DNA of 64,000 nucleotides from Neobacillus niacini (GTDB lineage: Bacteria > Bacillota > Bacilli > Bacillales > Cytobacillaceae), in the NCBI RefSeq assembly GCF_030817595.1, contig NZ_JAUSZN010000001.1, forward strand, positions 2,550,001 to 2,614,000, written 5' to 3'. The translations under genes and the position numbers were made by a program. This document shows, one piece after another, positions 35,685-44,186 of this stretch. A model generated the notes under the pieces. It was not told where the DNA came from, made no database searches, and was given only the letters and a program-made list of their open reading frames with translations. How positions within the stretch are numbered: position 1 is the first letter of the stretch; each line of letters starts with the position of its first letter.

Positions 35685-36530
35685 TTAAACTCCTATCCCT
35701 TTAACAGAAAGTCCTTTATCGTCTTTAGGATTAGGAGAAGGTATAAGTCCATACATTTCTCGTAGTCTTTCCACCGCTTCAACAGGCGGCTTTGCATTGT
35801 AGAATCCTTTGCGTGTCATATAAACACCAGAGTTTTTGCTCAAATCTACAAGTGACTCACACATTTTGATAGCTGCTGCAAACGAGTCGACCACTGGTAC
35901 ATCGCCAATTCTAGAAATTCCATGGGTAGCTAAAAAGACATTCATTGGACCTTCTCCTGGAATGATTACATCGGCTCCATCATCAATAGCTGATTGAGCG
36001 GCTTTTTTGAAGGATTCGATGATTGGCTCTGGGTCATTAAATCCTGCCATAATATCATCAAAGCCCACCTCGGTCTGAACGATTGGTCCTAGTTTACCAC
36101 CTAAACCATACTTGTCAGCATTCTGACGGAGCTGATCCGCTAATGGGGCCAAGAAATTTACGACTCCAATATGGTCTCCAAGCATTGACGCCATGTGGAA
36201 GGAGGCTTGACCATACGCGACTACAGGAATATCTACAAGCGTACGTGCTTCTAAAAGTCCAACATCCGGAATGGTTGCGATGAACATGGCGTCGTAACCG
36301 GCCTTTTCAGCTGTTAGCGCAGATCGTACGAACTGTTCCCGGTGGAGATTTTGAAGGTAAGAATGGGTAATAAAGATTCCTGGGTAATGGGAGGGATATG
36401 TCTCTTCCGACATACCATGTAAGACAACCTCTACATCCGGGCGGGCAATCCTGCTTACATGTTTAATAATGGCATCCCGATAATGCGGCACCCGGTCAAT
36501 CGTTGTAAGACTTTGATGCCAGATTTTCAT
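35685..36530 (-). CDS. Asp/Glu/hydantoin racemase-fold protein lacking the catalytic cysteines
   Basis: Protein of about 281 aa starting MKIWHQSLTTID (AGGAGG 9 bases upstream; the longer frame to 36584 is not favoured). The fold-typical segments are present: HYPGIFITHSY, AGYDAMFIATIPDVGLLEAR, GADVIIPGEGPMNVFLATHG, and DVPVVDSFAAAIKMCESLV. However, the two positions where racemases carry Cys hold non-Cys residues (ATIPD and PGEGP). The only Cys is in the helix KMCESL. A racemase or decarboxylase mechanism by the usual cysteine pair is therefore unlikely. Role in the island unknown. Confidence 0.75.
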   Translation of the reverse strand: MKIWHQSLTTIDRVPHYRDAIIKHVSRIARPDVEVVLHGMSEETYPSHYPGIFITHSYLQNLHREQFVRSALTAEKAGYDAMFIATIPDVGLLEARTLVDIPVVAYGQASFHMASMLGDHIGVVNFLAPLADQLRQNADKYGLGGKLGPIVQTEVGFDDIMAGFNDPEPIIESFKKAAQSAIDDGADVIIPGEGPMNVFLATHGISRIGDVPVVDSFAAAIKMCESLVDLSKNSGVYMTRKGFYNAKPPVEAVERLREMYGLIPSPNPKDDKGLSVKGIGV

Positions 36531-36597
36531 ATCAATGGCCTCCTCTTTCATAGATTTCACGTGAACTTTGTTCTTTTTATACAATACCTTAAATTAA

Positions 36598-36950
36598 GGA
36601 CTTATCTTTCTAATGGCTCGTGCGATTTGTCCTCAAGCCCCTGTATTAAGGACTAATCCTTCTAATGGATCGTGTGATTTGTCCTCAAGACCCTGCATTA
36701 AGGACTAATCCCTCTGACGGCTCGTGCGATTTGTACTCAAGACCCTGCATTAAGGACTAATCCCTCTGATGGCTCGTGTGATTTGTCCTCAACCCCCTGT
36801 ATTAAGGACTAATCCTTCTAATGGCTCGTGCGATTTGTCCTCAAGACCCTGCATTAAGGACTAATCCCTCTGATGGCTCGTGTGATTTGTCCTCAAGACC
36901 CTGCATTAAGGACTAATCCCTCTGATGGCTCGTGTGATTTGTCCTCAAGA
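36598..36950. repeat. Tandem array of 52-bp hairpin-forming repeats (six full copies plus 41 bp)
   Basis: Units start at 36598, 36650, 36702, 36754, 36806, 36858 and 36910, each exactly 52 bp, the last partial. Each unit contains AGGACTAATC and GATTTGTCCT (9 of 10 complementary), able to form a stem with a 17-base loop; the first unit has AGGACTTATC instead. Two subtypes differ around TTCTAATGG versus CCTCTGATGG. The array fills the 407-bp gap between the FAD oxidoreductase stop and the racemase-fold gene. No gene is seen in it. Confidence 0.95.
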
Positions 36951-36991
36951 ATTACCGTCAAATATTCCAACCTTCCACAAAATGGTAAATA

Positions 36992-38368
36992 TCAGATAAC
37001 TGCACTCGCTGATAATGCTTCCCGAACTGCTATTCTTCCAAAAACCGCAGCCTTTCCTAGCGAACTTCCCGTCATGTACCCTGCCCCGTGGAATCCTCCA
37101 GTTACTTCCCCGGCCGCATACAGCCCTGGAATGTGCTCACCAAAAGGATTCAAAACCTGAGCAGCAGCATTGACAGACACACCTGCATAGGTAGCAAGCA
37201 TTGCAACTGTTGATTCAAATGCATAGAAAGGTGCTGTTTCAATCGCTGTTGGTTTACCGTAGTTATGTGTTAACGACCTTCTGCCAAAATCAGGATCTTC
37301 CCCATTTTGAACGCCTTGATTGTATCTAGAAATGGTATCTTCTAGTACTTCTACAGGTACGTCAATACAATCTGCCAGTTCTTCTAAAGTATCAGCTTTG
37401 TACAAAAGTCTGCGCTTCTTAAGCAATTCAAAATCATAGAGTGGATCATCTAACACACCTTTATCCATTACGGTTTGGTCCCAAACTTGATAGCTAATCT
37501 GCTCAGGCTGGTCGAATGCCGCTTTTCCTAATAGTTTATAAGAAATAGACTCGTTCACAAACCGTTTTCCAAGCTGGTTAACCATAATAGCTCCTTTATA
37601 AAATGCCAATCCCTGCGACTTTAACTTCCCAGCTGCACTTGGGTGAAATCCGTATGTTCCATTTAAATAGGGAAGGTCCTTCACCCATGCGCCATGTTCC
37701 CAGGCCATTCGAATCCCGTCACCCTGATTGCCGGCACCTCCAATTCTTAAGGCACCCTTTAATTGCGGGGCAAACAGTCCAAGCAGCTCCTCACTTTTGG
37801 CAAAACCACCAGAGGCAATTAATACACCTTTCGAAGCAACTGCCTTTCTCTCTACCCCATCCTTCTCATATAAAACCGTATCAATTCGTCCCTTATCATT
37901 TTTTAGGAGTCTTCGTGCAGGAGCATTAAAATAAACCGTCAAGTTAGTCAGCTGCTTCACTCTCTTGTATAGGGACTGGATTGCCTGATGAGGATCTATA
38001 ATATGTCCGCGGGGAACACTATGACCACTTACTGCTTCCAACGATCTGAACTCGATATCGTGGTCTACCAGCCATTGGTAGGTCTCGAGCTGGTGTCTGC
38101 CATATTCAGCTACTAGTGTTTGATCATTTACCCCGCCTCCAACCTCCGTCATATCAGCCAGAAGCGATTCAGTAGAATCGAGAATTCCTGCTTTTTCCTG
38201 CATATCTGTTCCTGCAAATGCCATATAACCTGAGCTGAGGACTGTACTGCCGCCAAGTTCATCCTGCTTTTCTAAGAGCAGGACGTTTTCACCTTGCTCC
38301 CCAGCCTCAACAGCAGCACACATACCTGCAAGTCCGCCGCCTAGAATAATAAAATCATAGCTTTCCAT
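36992..38368 (-). CDS. FAD-dependent oxidoreductase, FAD_binding_2 family (fumarate reductase/ketosteroid dehydrogenase-like)
   Basis: Flavoprotein of 458 aa. An N-terminal dinucleotide-binding motif (IILGGGLAGMCAAVEAGEQG) and a C-terminal PGLYAAGEVTGGFHGAGYMTG mark the FAD_binding_2 family, which includes fumarate reductases, 3-ketosteroid dehydrogenases and tricarballylate dehydrogenase. A middle capping domain follows the ASGGFAKS motif. GGAGTG precedes the ATG. It follows the GlcG-like gene by 6 bp, so it is in the same transcript. The substrate is unknown; desaturation of a ring ketone or acid is plausible. It is one of three paralogues in the island. Confidence 0.85.
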   Translation of the reverse strand: MESYDFIILGGGLAGMCAAVEAGEQGENVLLLEKQDELGGSTVLSSGYMAFAGTDMQEKAGILDSTESLLADMTEVGGGVNDQTLVAEYGRHQLETYQWLVDHDIEFRSLEAVSGHSVPRGHIIDPHQAIQSLYKRVKQLTNLTVYFNAPARRLLKNDKGRIDTVLYEKDGVERKAVASKGVLIASGGFAKSEELLGLFAPQLKGALRIGGAGNQGDGIRMAWEHGAWVKDLPYLNGTYGFHPSAAGKLKSQGLAFYKGAIMVNQLGKRFVNESISYKLLGKAAFDQPEQISYQVWDQTVMDKGVLDDPLYDFELLKKRRLLYKADTLEELADCIDVPVEVLEDTISRYNQGVQNGEDPDFGRRSLTHNYGKPTAIETAPFYAFESTVAMLATYAGVSVNAAAQVLNPFGEHIPGLYAAGEVTGGFHGAGYMTGSSLGKAAVFGRIAVREALSASAVI

Positions 38369-38374
38369 TCCTTA

Positions 38375-38821
38375 TCACTCCTCAGATTCAAAGGCTTTTA
38401 ACACCTCTAAGGCGGCTTCACATACCTGCATGTCGTGTGAATAATGACCTCCGCTTACACCAATTCCTCCAATTAGTTCGTTATTAATTTTGATTGGATA
38501 TCCACCGCCAAAAATGACTAATCTAGGTGTGTGAACAATGCCATGTAATAGTGGTGGATCGTCTTTTAATCTGTCATACCATTCATGTGTCGCACGGTTA
38601 TAGGCTGCTGCAGAAAATGCTTTATTTTGAGCGATTTCAAGGCTTAGTACTGGCGCACCATCCATCGCATAAAATGCTTTTAAATTACCAGGTTTGTCGA
38701 CAATCGCAATACTAAAAGCAATTCCTAGTTCTTGTCCCTTTGCTAATGCAGCTTCGAGCATTTTATTGGCTAAAGCTAAGCTTATATTTTTTGATTCAAT
38801 TGCTGTTGTAAAGTTTTCCAT
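38375..38821 (-). CDS. GlcG/HbpS-like (DUF336) protein
   Basis: Protein of 148 aa of the GlcG/HbpS family, commonly encoded beside catabolic oxidoreductases. The alternating pattern ALANKMLEAALAKGQELGIAFSIAIVDKPGNLKAF and the conserved GGGYPIKINNELIGGIGVSGGH are diagnostic. Known relatives bind haem (HbpS) or have unknown roles. AAGGGG precedes the ATG. It lies between the SDR gene and an FAD oxidoreductase in one minus-strand unit. Possibly an accessory to the flavoenzyme. Confidence 0.85.
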   Translation of the reverse strand: MENFTTAIESKNISLALANKMLEAALAKGQELGIAFSIAIVDKPGNLKAFYAMDGAPVLSLEIAQNKAFSAAAYNRATHEWYDRLKDDPPLLHGIVHTPRLVIFGGGYPIKINNELIGGIGVSGGHYSHDMQVCEAALEVLKAFESEE

Positions 38822-38852
38822 TTTCTTTCCCCTTTTCTATCAACATAGTAGT

Positions 38853-39581
38853 TTACAAATTTACTGGTCTTCCATTCCCAAATGCCTCTATCACTGTTGC
38901 AGATACGGCTTTCATTTTTGGCAAGCATAAATCAACAATTACAGTTGCCATGTCAATTGGGTGCAGCCAATTGTCTTTGTTCGCATCCGGTGCAATATCT
39001 TCCATCATCTTTGTATTAACTGGACCTGGGCAAACCGCATTTACCCTGACATTGAATGGTTTTAACTCTTCTCCTAATGCTTTGGAAAATCCGATTACCG
39101 CCCATTTCGAGGTAATATAGGCACTTCTGTCCGGACCGCCTTTTGTCCCCCAAATAGATGATAGATTGATAATGACACCATTTCTTTTCTCTTTCATTTG
39201 CGGTACTACAGCCTTCGCACATAAAAATACACCGCGGGTATTGATTTCCTGAACAAAATCCCACTCTTCAACTGTCGTTTCATCAAATGGCTTGAGCAGC
39301 ATAACACCGGCATTATTGATTAAAATATCAATACTTCCGAGTTTTTCTACCGTTTCCTGAACAGCTTTATTAACATCATCCTCAGAGCGTACATCACCAG
39401 CAAGAGCAATGGCTTCCCCAGCTAGCTCTTCCCTAATATAAGCAGCCACTTCCGAAGTTTCTGTTAAACTTCGAGAAAAAACAGCTACTTTTGCCCCCTG
39501 CTTCGCTAGGAGTATACATGTTTCCCGGCCAATTCCCCTGCCGCCGCCAGTTACAAATGCAACTTTATTTTTTAAATCCAA
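38853..39581 (-). CDS. Short-chain dehydrogenase/reductase
   Basis: Classical SDR of 242 aa. Cofactor motif TGGGRGIG, INNAGV, catalytic Ser in INLSSIWG and Tyr/Lys in SAYITSKWA. An acidic or basic preference for NAD versus NADP is not decisive (FSRSLTE after strand 2 favours NADP). The start is TTG with GGGGGA before it. Part of the FAD oxidoreductase unit, so it probably interconverts an alcohol and ketone of the ring substrate or of a side chain. Confidence 0.88.
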   Translation of the reverse strand: MDLKNKVAFVTGGGRGIGRETCILLAKQGAKVAVFSRSLTETSEVAAYIREELAGEAIALAGDVRSEDDVNKAVQETVEKLGSIDILINNAGVMLLKPFDETTVEEWDFVQEINTRGVFLCAKAVVPQMKEKRNGVIINLSSIWGTKGGPDRSAYITSKWAVIGFSKALGEELKPFNVRVNAVCPGPVNTKMMEDIAPDANKDNWLHPIDMATVIVDLCLPKMKAVSATVIEAFGNGRPVNL

Positions 39582-39598
39582 CGTTAATCCCCCTTTCT

Positions 39599-41020
39599 TT
39601 ACACCCCAAGTTTCTTATCATTACTAACATAAGAAGCTGCATGCTCACCAGCACGTTTACCAAACACCAGACATCGAAGCACGGAGGTGCCGCCAGGATA
39701 TTTTCCATAGTATAGACCCGCTGTTTCACCTGCGACGTACAATCCAGGAATTACATCATCATCCTGCGATAAAACCCTGCCATTTGTATCAGAAGCTATG
39801 CCGCCATTAGTGAAAACATTGGAGCAGACAATTGGGTAGGCAATATATGGCGCCTTATCAATTGTTATGGCCCAGTTTGATTTTGCCGGTGTAATCCCAA
39901 CAGCCTGTTTTCCGTCCTTCTTATCCCAGTGGAATTCCCCTGGCTGTACAGCAGCATTATAGGATTCTACTGTTGCAATCAATTGATCTGCAGGCACCCC
40001 AATTTTTACCGCTAATTCCTCTAGTGTATCGGCCTCAATTGCCGGTTTATCCGTTTCGATTGCTCTCTCATAATTCGGAATGTTGTACATTTTTTGGTCA
40101 CTAATCATATACGCGATATGGTCTGGGAGGTCGTAAAAGATTTTGCGGGCTACCGCTTCATATTGCTCGTCAACTGTGGAAATTCCTTCATCGACAAAAC
40201 GGTTGCCATTCTTATCAACTAAAATCGCGTAAGGGTAGGTCATTACTGCTGCTTCTTCCCGCTTACTTCTAGGATCCACTGGTTCTGCATGAAAGGCGTC
40301 AAACTGGCCGGCCCCTTTTGCGCCAATTGCCATTGCCATCCGAATACCTTCCCCCTTGTTGTAAAGACCGCCTTCGGCAACGGTGCGAATTTTATGTGCA
40401 TCCCTGCCAACATACTGTGCCATCATCTCTTGATTTCCCTGGAATCCGCCAGCAGCAAGAACAACCGCTCCTACTTTCAGCTGAAGAGAATTTCCACCCT
40501 TAACCCGAACCATGAGCCCATTTATCGCACCTTCATCATCAAGGAGTAATTTCCATGCTGTTGCCTCGTAAATAATCTCAACACCAAATCCGCCAGCACG
40601 ACGTGATAATGTATCAATTATTGCACGGCCGCCGCCAACTGGAAGCAGTCGCGGTCTTGAAGATGTTAAAAACATCGTCGGCAGGTAATCGAATTCTACC
40701 CCTTTTTCCTCAACCCACCTTAGAGTACTACCGGCGTTTTCTGCGAGAGTTTCTATGTACTCGCTATCGGAAAAATGATCGGAGAACGCCATCATATCTT
40801 CTACAAAGTTGTCTGCGATTTCATCAATATTCTTCATTCGCATGTAGGACGCTGTCCACCTAGAATTTCCGCCGCGATGATCGTAATCCGTGCGTTCTAA
40901 TATTGCGATTCGTAAATTTCTTCCTGCCTTCTTGGCACTTTCCGCTGCGGACAAAGCTGCCGCCGTACCTGCCACTCCACAACCTATTACTACAATGTCA
41001 TAATCCAATTCTCTCTCCAC
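39599..41020 (-). CDS. FAD-dependent oxidoreductase, TcuA/tricarballylate dehydrogenase-like
   Basis: Flavoprotein of 473 aa, FAD_binding_2 family. N-terminal VVIGCGVAGTAAALSA, then GGNSRWTASYM, the catalytic-domain motif LAAGGFQGN, and C-terminal NGGIASDTNGRVL followed by PGLYVAGETAGLYYGKYPGGTSVLRC. This C-terminal pattern is typical of tricarballylate dehydrogenase-like and related dehydrogenases. The start is GTG with GGGGG upstream. It is encoded 18 bp after the isocitrate lyase/PEP mutase-family gene. Electrons may go to the EtfAB pair. Substrate unknown. Confidence 0.85.
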   Translation of the reverse strand: MERELDYDIVVIGCGVAGTAAALSAAESAKKAGRNLRIAILERTDYDHRGGNSRWTASYMRMKNIDEIADNFVEDMMAFSDHFSDSEYIETLAENAGSTLRWVEEKGVEFDYLPTMFLTSSRPRLLPVGGGRAIIDTLSRRAGGFGVEIIYEATAWKLLLDDEGAINGLMVRVKGGNSLQLKVGAVVLAAGGFQGNQEMMAQYVGRDAHKIRTVAEGGLYNKGEGIRMAMAIGAKGAGQFDAFHAEPVDPRSKREEAAVMTYPYAILVDKNGNRFVDEGISTVDEQYEAVARKIFYDLPDHIAYMISDQKMYNIPNYERAIETDKPAIEADTLEELAVKIGVPADQLIATVESYNAAVQPGEFHWDKKDGKQAVGITPAKSNWAITIDKAPYIAYPIVCSNVFTNGGIASDTNGRVLSQDDDVIPGLYVAGETAGLYYGKYPGGTSVLRCLVFGKRAGEHAASYVSNDKKLGV

Positions 41021-41038
41021 TTTCGTAACCCCCTAGTA

Positions 41039-41911
41039 CTAAATATTATATAAATACTTCTTTTCCCACTCTTTGATTTGATTCAGCTTGAAAAGAGATT
41101 GTCTTTCCTCCCAGGTACAGATTATAGGTAATAGATTTTCCTGAGAGCCTTCTTCTTTCAGAATTCTTAAGGATTCAGTGATTCCTTTAATTGCTGAACG
41201 AAGAGCTGTATTTGCACACAACATGATTTTAAAACCGATTTCCTCTGCCTCTTTTAAAGAAATAAGCGGGGTTTTGCCCCCCTCCACCAAGTTAATAACC
41301 TGTGGGATTCCTTTTAACGAACTGGTGATTTGTCGTAATTCTTCAATGGTATTTGGCGCTTCGACAAAAATAATGTCTGCACCCGCTTCGTAATAAGCAA
41401 AAGCCCTGTCTATTGCGTCTTCAACACCATTAACAGCAATTGCATCTGTGCGTGCCATAATTGCTAGATTTTCATCTTTTCTTGCATCTAATGCTGCCTT
41501 GATTTTCCCTACCATTTCTTCTTTAGAAATAACATCTTTACCGTTAAAGTGGCCGCATTTCTTTGGCGAGACTTGATCTTCCATTTGAATGGCTGCTACT
41601 CCTGCACGTTCAAATTCTCTAACCGTCCGGATTACATTAATTGCATTTCCAAAGCCAGTATCACCGTCCACTACAATTGGAATATTGGTAACGTCAGCCA
41701 TTCGAGCGACTATATCAACAACTTCTTTTAATGAAGTAAGCCCTACATCTGCCCAGCCCAGCTGTGCATTCGAAATTCCAGCCCCCGTTGCGTAAATCGC
41801 CTTAAAACCAATTTCCTCTATTAATTTTGCAGACATCGCATCATAGGCGCCAGGCAGGATAAAGGAACCGGGTTCTTGAAGCAGTTTTTGAAATTCTTTG
41901 CTTTTATTCAT
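41039..41911 (-). CDS. Isocitrate lyase/PEP mutase superfamily enzyme
   Basis: TIM-barrel C-C (or P-C) bond enzyme of 290 aa. The metal-binding motif VVDGDTGFGN and the catalytic Cys motif KKCGHFNGKD correspond to lyases such as methylisocitrate or dimethylmalate lyase. Other family segments are EFERAGVAAIQMEDQ and MARTDAIAVNG. Its ATG overlaps the preceding stop by one base (TAATG), so translation is coupled with the FAD synthetase-like gene. It may cleave a 2-hydroxy-dicarboxylic intermediate to pyruvate or oxaloacetate type products. The exact substrate cannot be told from sequence. Confidence 0.87.
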   Translation of the reverse strand: MNKSKEFQKLLQEPGSFILPGAYDAMSAKLIEEIGFKAIYATGAGISNAQLGWADVGLTSLKEVVDIVARMADVTNIPIVVDGDTGFGNAINVIRTVREFERAGVAAIQMEDQVSPKKCGHFNGKDVISKEEMVGKIKAALDARKDENLAIMARTDAIAVNGVEDAIDRAFAYYEAGADIIFVEAPNTIEELRQITSSLKGIPQVINLVEGGKTPLISLKEAEEIGFKIMLCANTALRSAIKGITESLRILKEEGSQENLLPIICTWEERQSLFKLNQIKEWEKKYLYNI

Positions 41912-42756
41912 TAATTTGATCCTCCAACAGTTAGAATATTGCGGATATCAGGAGTGTTTGAAGCGTTACGGTGATGCCACACAACGTTTATCTCCCCAAT
42001 TAAATACGACTGCAGTTCAGTAACTGGTTTTAGTAATTTCCCTTGATTACCTTCCGCCACCATCACTTCAGCACATTTTGATAGATTTCCCTTGTTTATG
42101 GTTACGGTATAATAACCAGGTGCAGGCAATGTATAATAGGGTTTTAGAATGAAAGATTGACCATCCCACTTACATTCCATTTCATAGCAGCGCCCAAGAA
42201 AATCAGACAGTTCCTCGACATTACCTGCATTAAGCCTCTCACGAATAGAGGTAGAACTAATCTTTTCGCCACGGCACATCACTTTCTCCACTTTTGTCAC
42301 ATCTATGATCCCGCCTGAATCTCTCTTCAAGCGCTCTAAATTTCCTATCCCTCTTGAACCATAAGAAAAATCAAAACCAGCGACTGCATGGATAACACCT
42401 AATTTGACTAGATAATCCCTCACATATTGTTCAGGTGAAAGAGAGGAAAATTCTTTATTGAATTGGGCTATATAAAATGTATCGACACCTAGTTCTCGAA
42501 GAATTCTCTCTTTTATGGAAAGAGGCATTAAGTAATCAATCTTTTTTTCCCCATTGAATAGGACTGATTTTGGATGTGGAAAAAAACTCATGACAGCTAG
42601 AGATACACCTTTTTCTTTTGCCTTCCGTAAAGCCGTTTTTATTACTTCACGATGTCCGTAATGAAGACCATCAAAAAAACCAAGCGCCATCACACATGCT
42701 TTTGCTTTTTTCTGCCAATCTGCCAAATTATCAGTGTTTATATAGATTGTTTCCAT
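41911..42756 (-). CDS. FAD synthetase-like protein (RibF N-terminal domain) without riboflavin kinase motif
   Basis: Nucleotidyltransferase of 281 aa. The adenylyltransferase signatures are intact: GFFDGLHYGH (HxGH) and ISSTSIRERL. Bacterial RibF normally carries a C-terminal riboflavin kinase domain and is about 310-320 aa. Here the C-terminal 90 residues resemble a decayed or altered domain, and no kinase GxxTANL motif is seen. AAGGTGACT precedes the ATG. It is encoded between a flavin monooxygenase and the other island genes, so it may boost FAD supply for the many flavoproteins. It is probably additional to a housekeeping RibF elsewhere; that is inference. Confidence 0.82.
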   Translation of the reverse strand: METIYINTDNLADWQKKAKACVMALGFFDGLHYGHREVIKTALRKAKEKGVSLAVMSFFPHPKSVLFNGEKKIDYLMPLSIKERILRELGVDTFYIAQFNKEFSSLSPEQYVRDYLVKLGVIHAVAGFDFSYGSRGIGNLERLKRDSGGIIDVTKVEKVMCRGEKISSTSIRERLNAGNVEELSDFLGRCYEMECKWDGQSFILKPYYTLPAPGYYTVTINKGNLSKCAEVMVAEGNQGKLLKPVTELQSYLIGEINVVWHHRNASNTPDIRNILTVGGSN

Positions 42757-42802
42757 ACAGTCACCTTTCTTGTCGATTAAGATTTTCTACTGGAATAGAG
42801 TT

Positions 42803-43999
42803 CTAATATCTTAAAGCATTGGATTCCAGACCAGATAATACGCGGCCATAGTTTTCTTTTGTGATTAATGGGGAAAGTGTTCTGTGTGAGTAAAGTGTCC
42901 AAAAATCACGGAAAATTCTTTGCAGCGGGTGCCCTTCATATACGTATCCAGAACCGCTTGCAAGAATTAAAATATCTAGTGCTTCCTTACTTACTTGATT
43001 GGCATAACCGATATCTGCTAAGGCTTTTACTCGCGCTGGCTTATCCATGAATTTACCGCTGGCAGCCCAGGAATCAAGTTCATCTGCAACACGGTAATAG
43101 TGCATGGAAGCGGTATCAATCTTCAAGGCAGCATCAGCAAGTAACGAGTGCAGCGTGGATGAATCACGTAAATATTCAACTCCGATATGTGCAGCTTTTC
43201 GATTTGGAAGTGTATTTTGGAAAAATTCTAACGCCGCCTTTACCAATCCTAAGCCTGGCAATGCTAATGACAACGATAAGGATGGAAAAAGTGCCGTACT
43301 ATATAAAGGAATATCTCTTAAATGGTCTGATGTAAATGTTCCGTTCAACACTTCTGGAAAAGAAACGACTCGATGATCCGGAATAAATACGTTGGTCATT
43401 TTTACACTGTTACTTCCTGTACCCTTCAACCCCATAACATGCCAGTCATCCATAATCTCTAACTCTTCAAAAGGAAGTGTCATCAAAGCCTGATCCACCA
43501 GATTCCCTTCATCATCCCTGATTGCCATCCCAAAGTATCCCCAAGTGGCATGAAGCGATCCTGAGCAGAACATCCAGAAACCTTCTTCGATTAAATAACC
43601 ACCTTCGACTTTCCTAGCAATACATTTTCTAGGTTCATATACTCCAGCAAACAGGACATTATCTTCATTCTCTCCGAAGATTTCTTGGTGTGTTTTTTCT
43701 GAAAATGATTCCGCTACCATAAGTTCCCGAATGGCACACAGTGATAAAATCCAGCCTGTAGATGCACAGCCGCGAGAGATTTCAACAATACAATCAGAAT
43801 AGGTTCTCATGCTAGTTTGATAGCCGCCATAAATCCTTGGCCGAAGTAACTTGAATAATCCTGCTTCTTTTAAGTCGTTCATTGTTGTTTCAGGTATCCG
43901 GCGAATTTCTTCCGTCTCTTTTGCTCTCTCTCTCAGCTTCGGAACAAGGGCTTTTGCTTTATCTACAAGATACGTGTCGCTATAGGTAACGTTTGTCAT
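42803..43999 (-). CDS. Flavin-dependent monooxygenase, acyl-CoA dehydrogenase fold (HsaA/HpaB-C2 type), copy 1
   Basis: Protein of 398 aa with the acyl-CoA dehydrogenase fold of two-component phenol hydroxylases such as HsaA and the C2 component of 4-hydroxyphenylacetate hydroxylase. Family-like segments are RPRIYGGYQTSMRTYSD, EISRGCASTGWIL, EDEGFWMFCSG-type EEGFWMFCSGSLHA and MGLKGTGSNSVKMTNVFIPDH. The reduced flavin would come from a separate reductase; the only one seen is at 52.2-52.6 kb. GGAG precedes the ATG. It is first gene of a unit with the FAD synthetase-like gene, preceded by promoter module A. It likely ortho-hydroxylates a phenolic ring. Confidence 0.84.
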   Translation of the reverse strand: MTNVTYSDTYLVDKAKALVPKLRERAKETEEIRRIPETTMNDLKEAGLFKLLRPRIYGGYQTSMRTYSDCIVEISRGCASTGWILSLCAIRELMVAESFSEKTHQEIFGENEDNVLFAGVYEPRKCIARKVEGGYLIEEGFWMFCSGSLHATWGYFGMAIRDDEGNLVDQALMTLPFEELEIMDDWHVMGLKGTGSNSVKMTNVFIPDHRVVSFPEVLNGTFTSDHLRDIPLYSTALFPSLSLSLALPGLGLVKAALEFFQNTLPNRKAAHIGVEYLRDSSTLHSLLADAALKIDTASMHYYRVADELDSWAASGKFMDKPARVKALADIGYANQVSKEALDILILASGSGYVYEGHPLQRIFRDFWTLYSHRTLSPLITKENYGRVLSGLESNALRY

Positions 44000-44048
44000 A
44001 GTACTATCTCCTTTTCACCTTTATTCACTTTTTCGCTTAAGTTCTTAA

Positions 44049-44135
44049 CTAAATTTTAGAAAATTACAAAATCAATTTAAAGGGTAAAAACCTTTCAACT
44101 TTCAAACATTTTCAGCTAATTTTTATTGGATTTTC
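44049..44135 (-). promoter_or_regulatory. Conserved promoter module A (upstream of monooxygenase copy 1)
   Basis: On the + strand TTAGAAAATT at 44056, TAAAA at 44085, CATTTT at 44107 and TTGG at 44126; the same four blocks occur at 47.7 and 49.2 kb. On the minus strand TAAAAT (44058-44053) could be the -10, about 54 bp before the start codon. No good -35 is present, which suggests activator dependence. Confidence 0.6.
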
Positions 44136-44186
44136 AGCGAAAACTCTGAAGTTTTGGCCAGATGACTAGTACATTGTATAGAATTT

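Noticed and set aside
36598..36950. CRISPR array
   Set aside because: The 52-bp units are directly adjacent without unique spacers, and no cas genes are present; it is a tandem minisatellite.
36873..37160. 95-codon open frame over the tandem repeat and FAD oxidoreductase end
   Set aside because: Starts within the repeat array and runs antisense to a clear gene.
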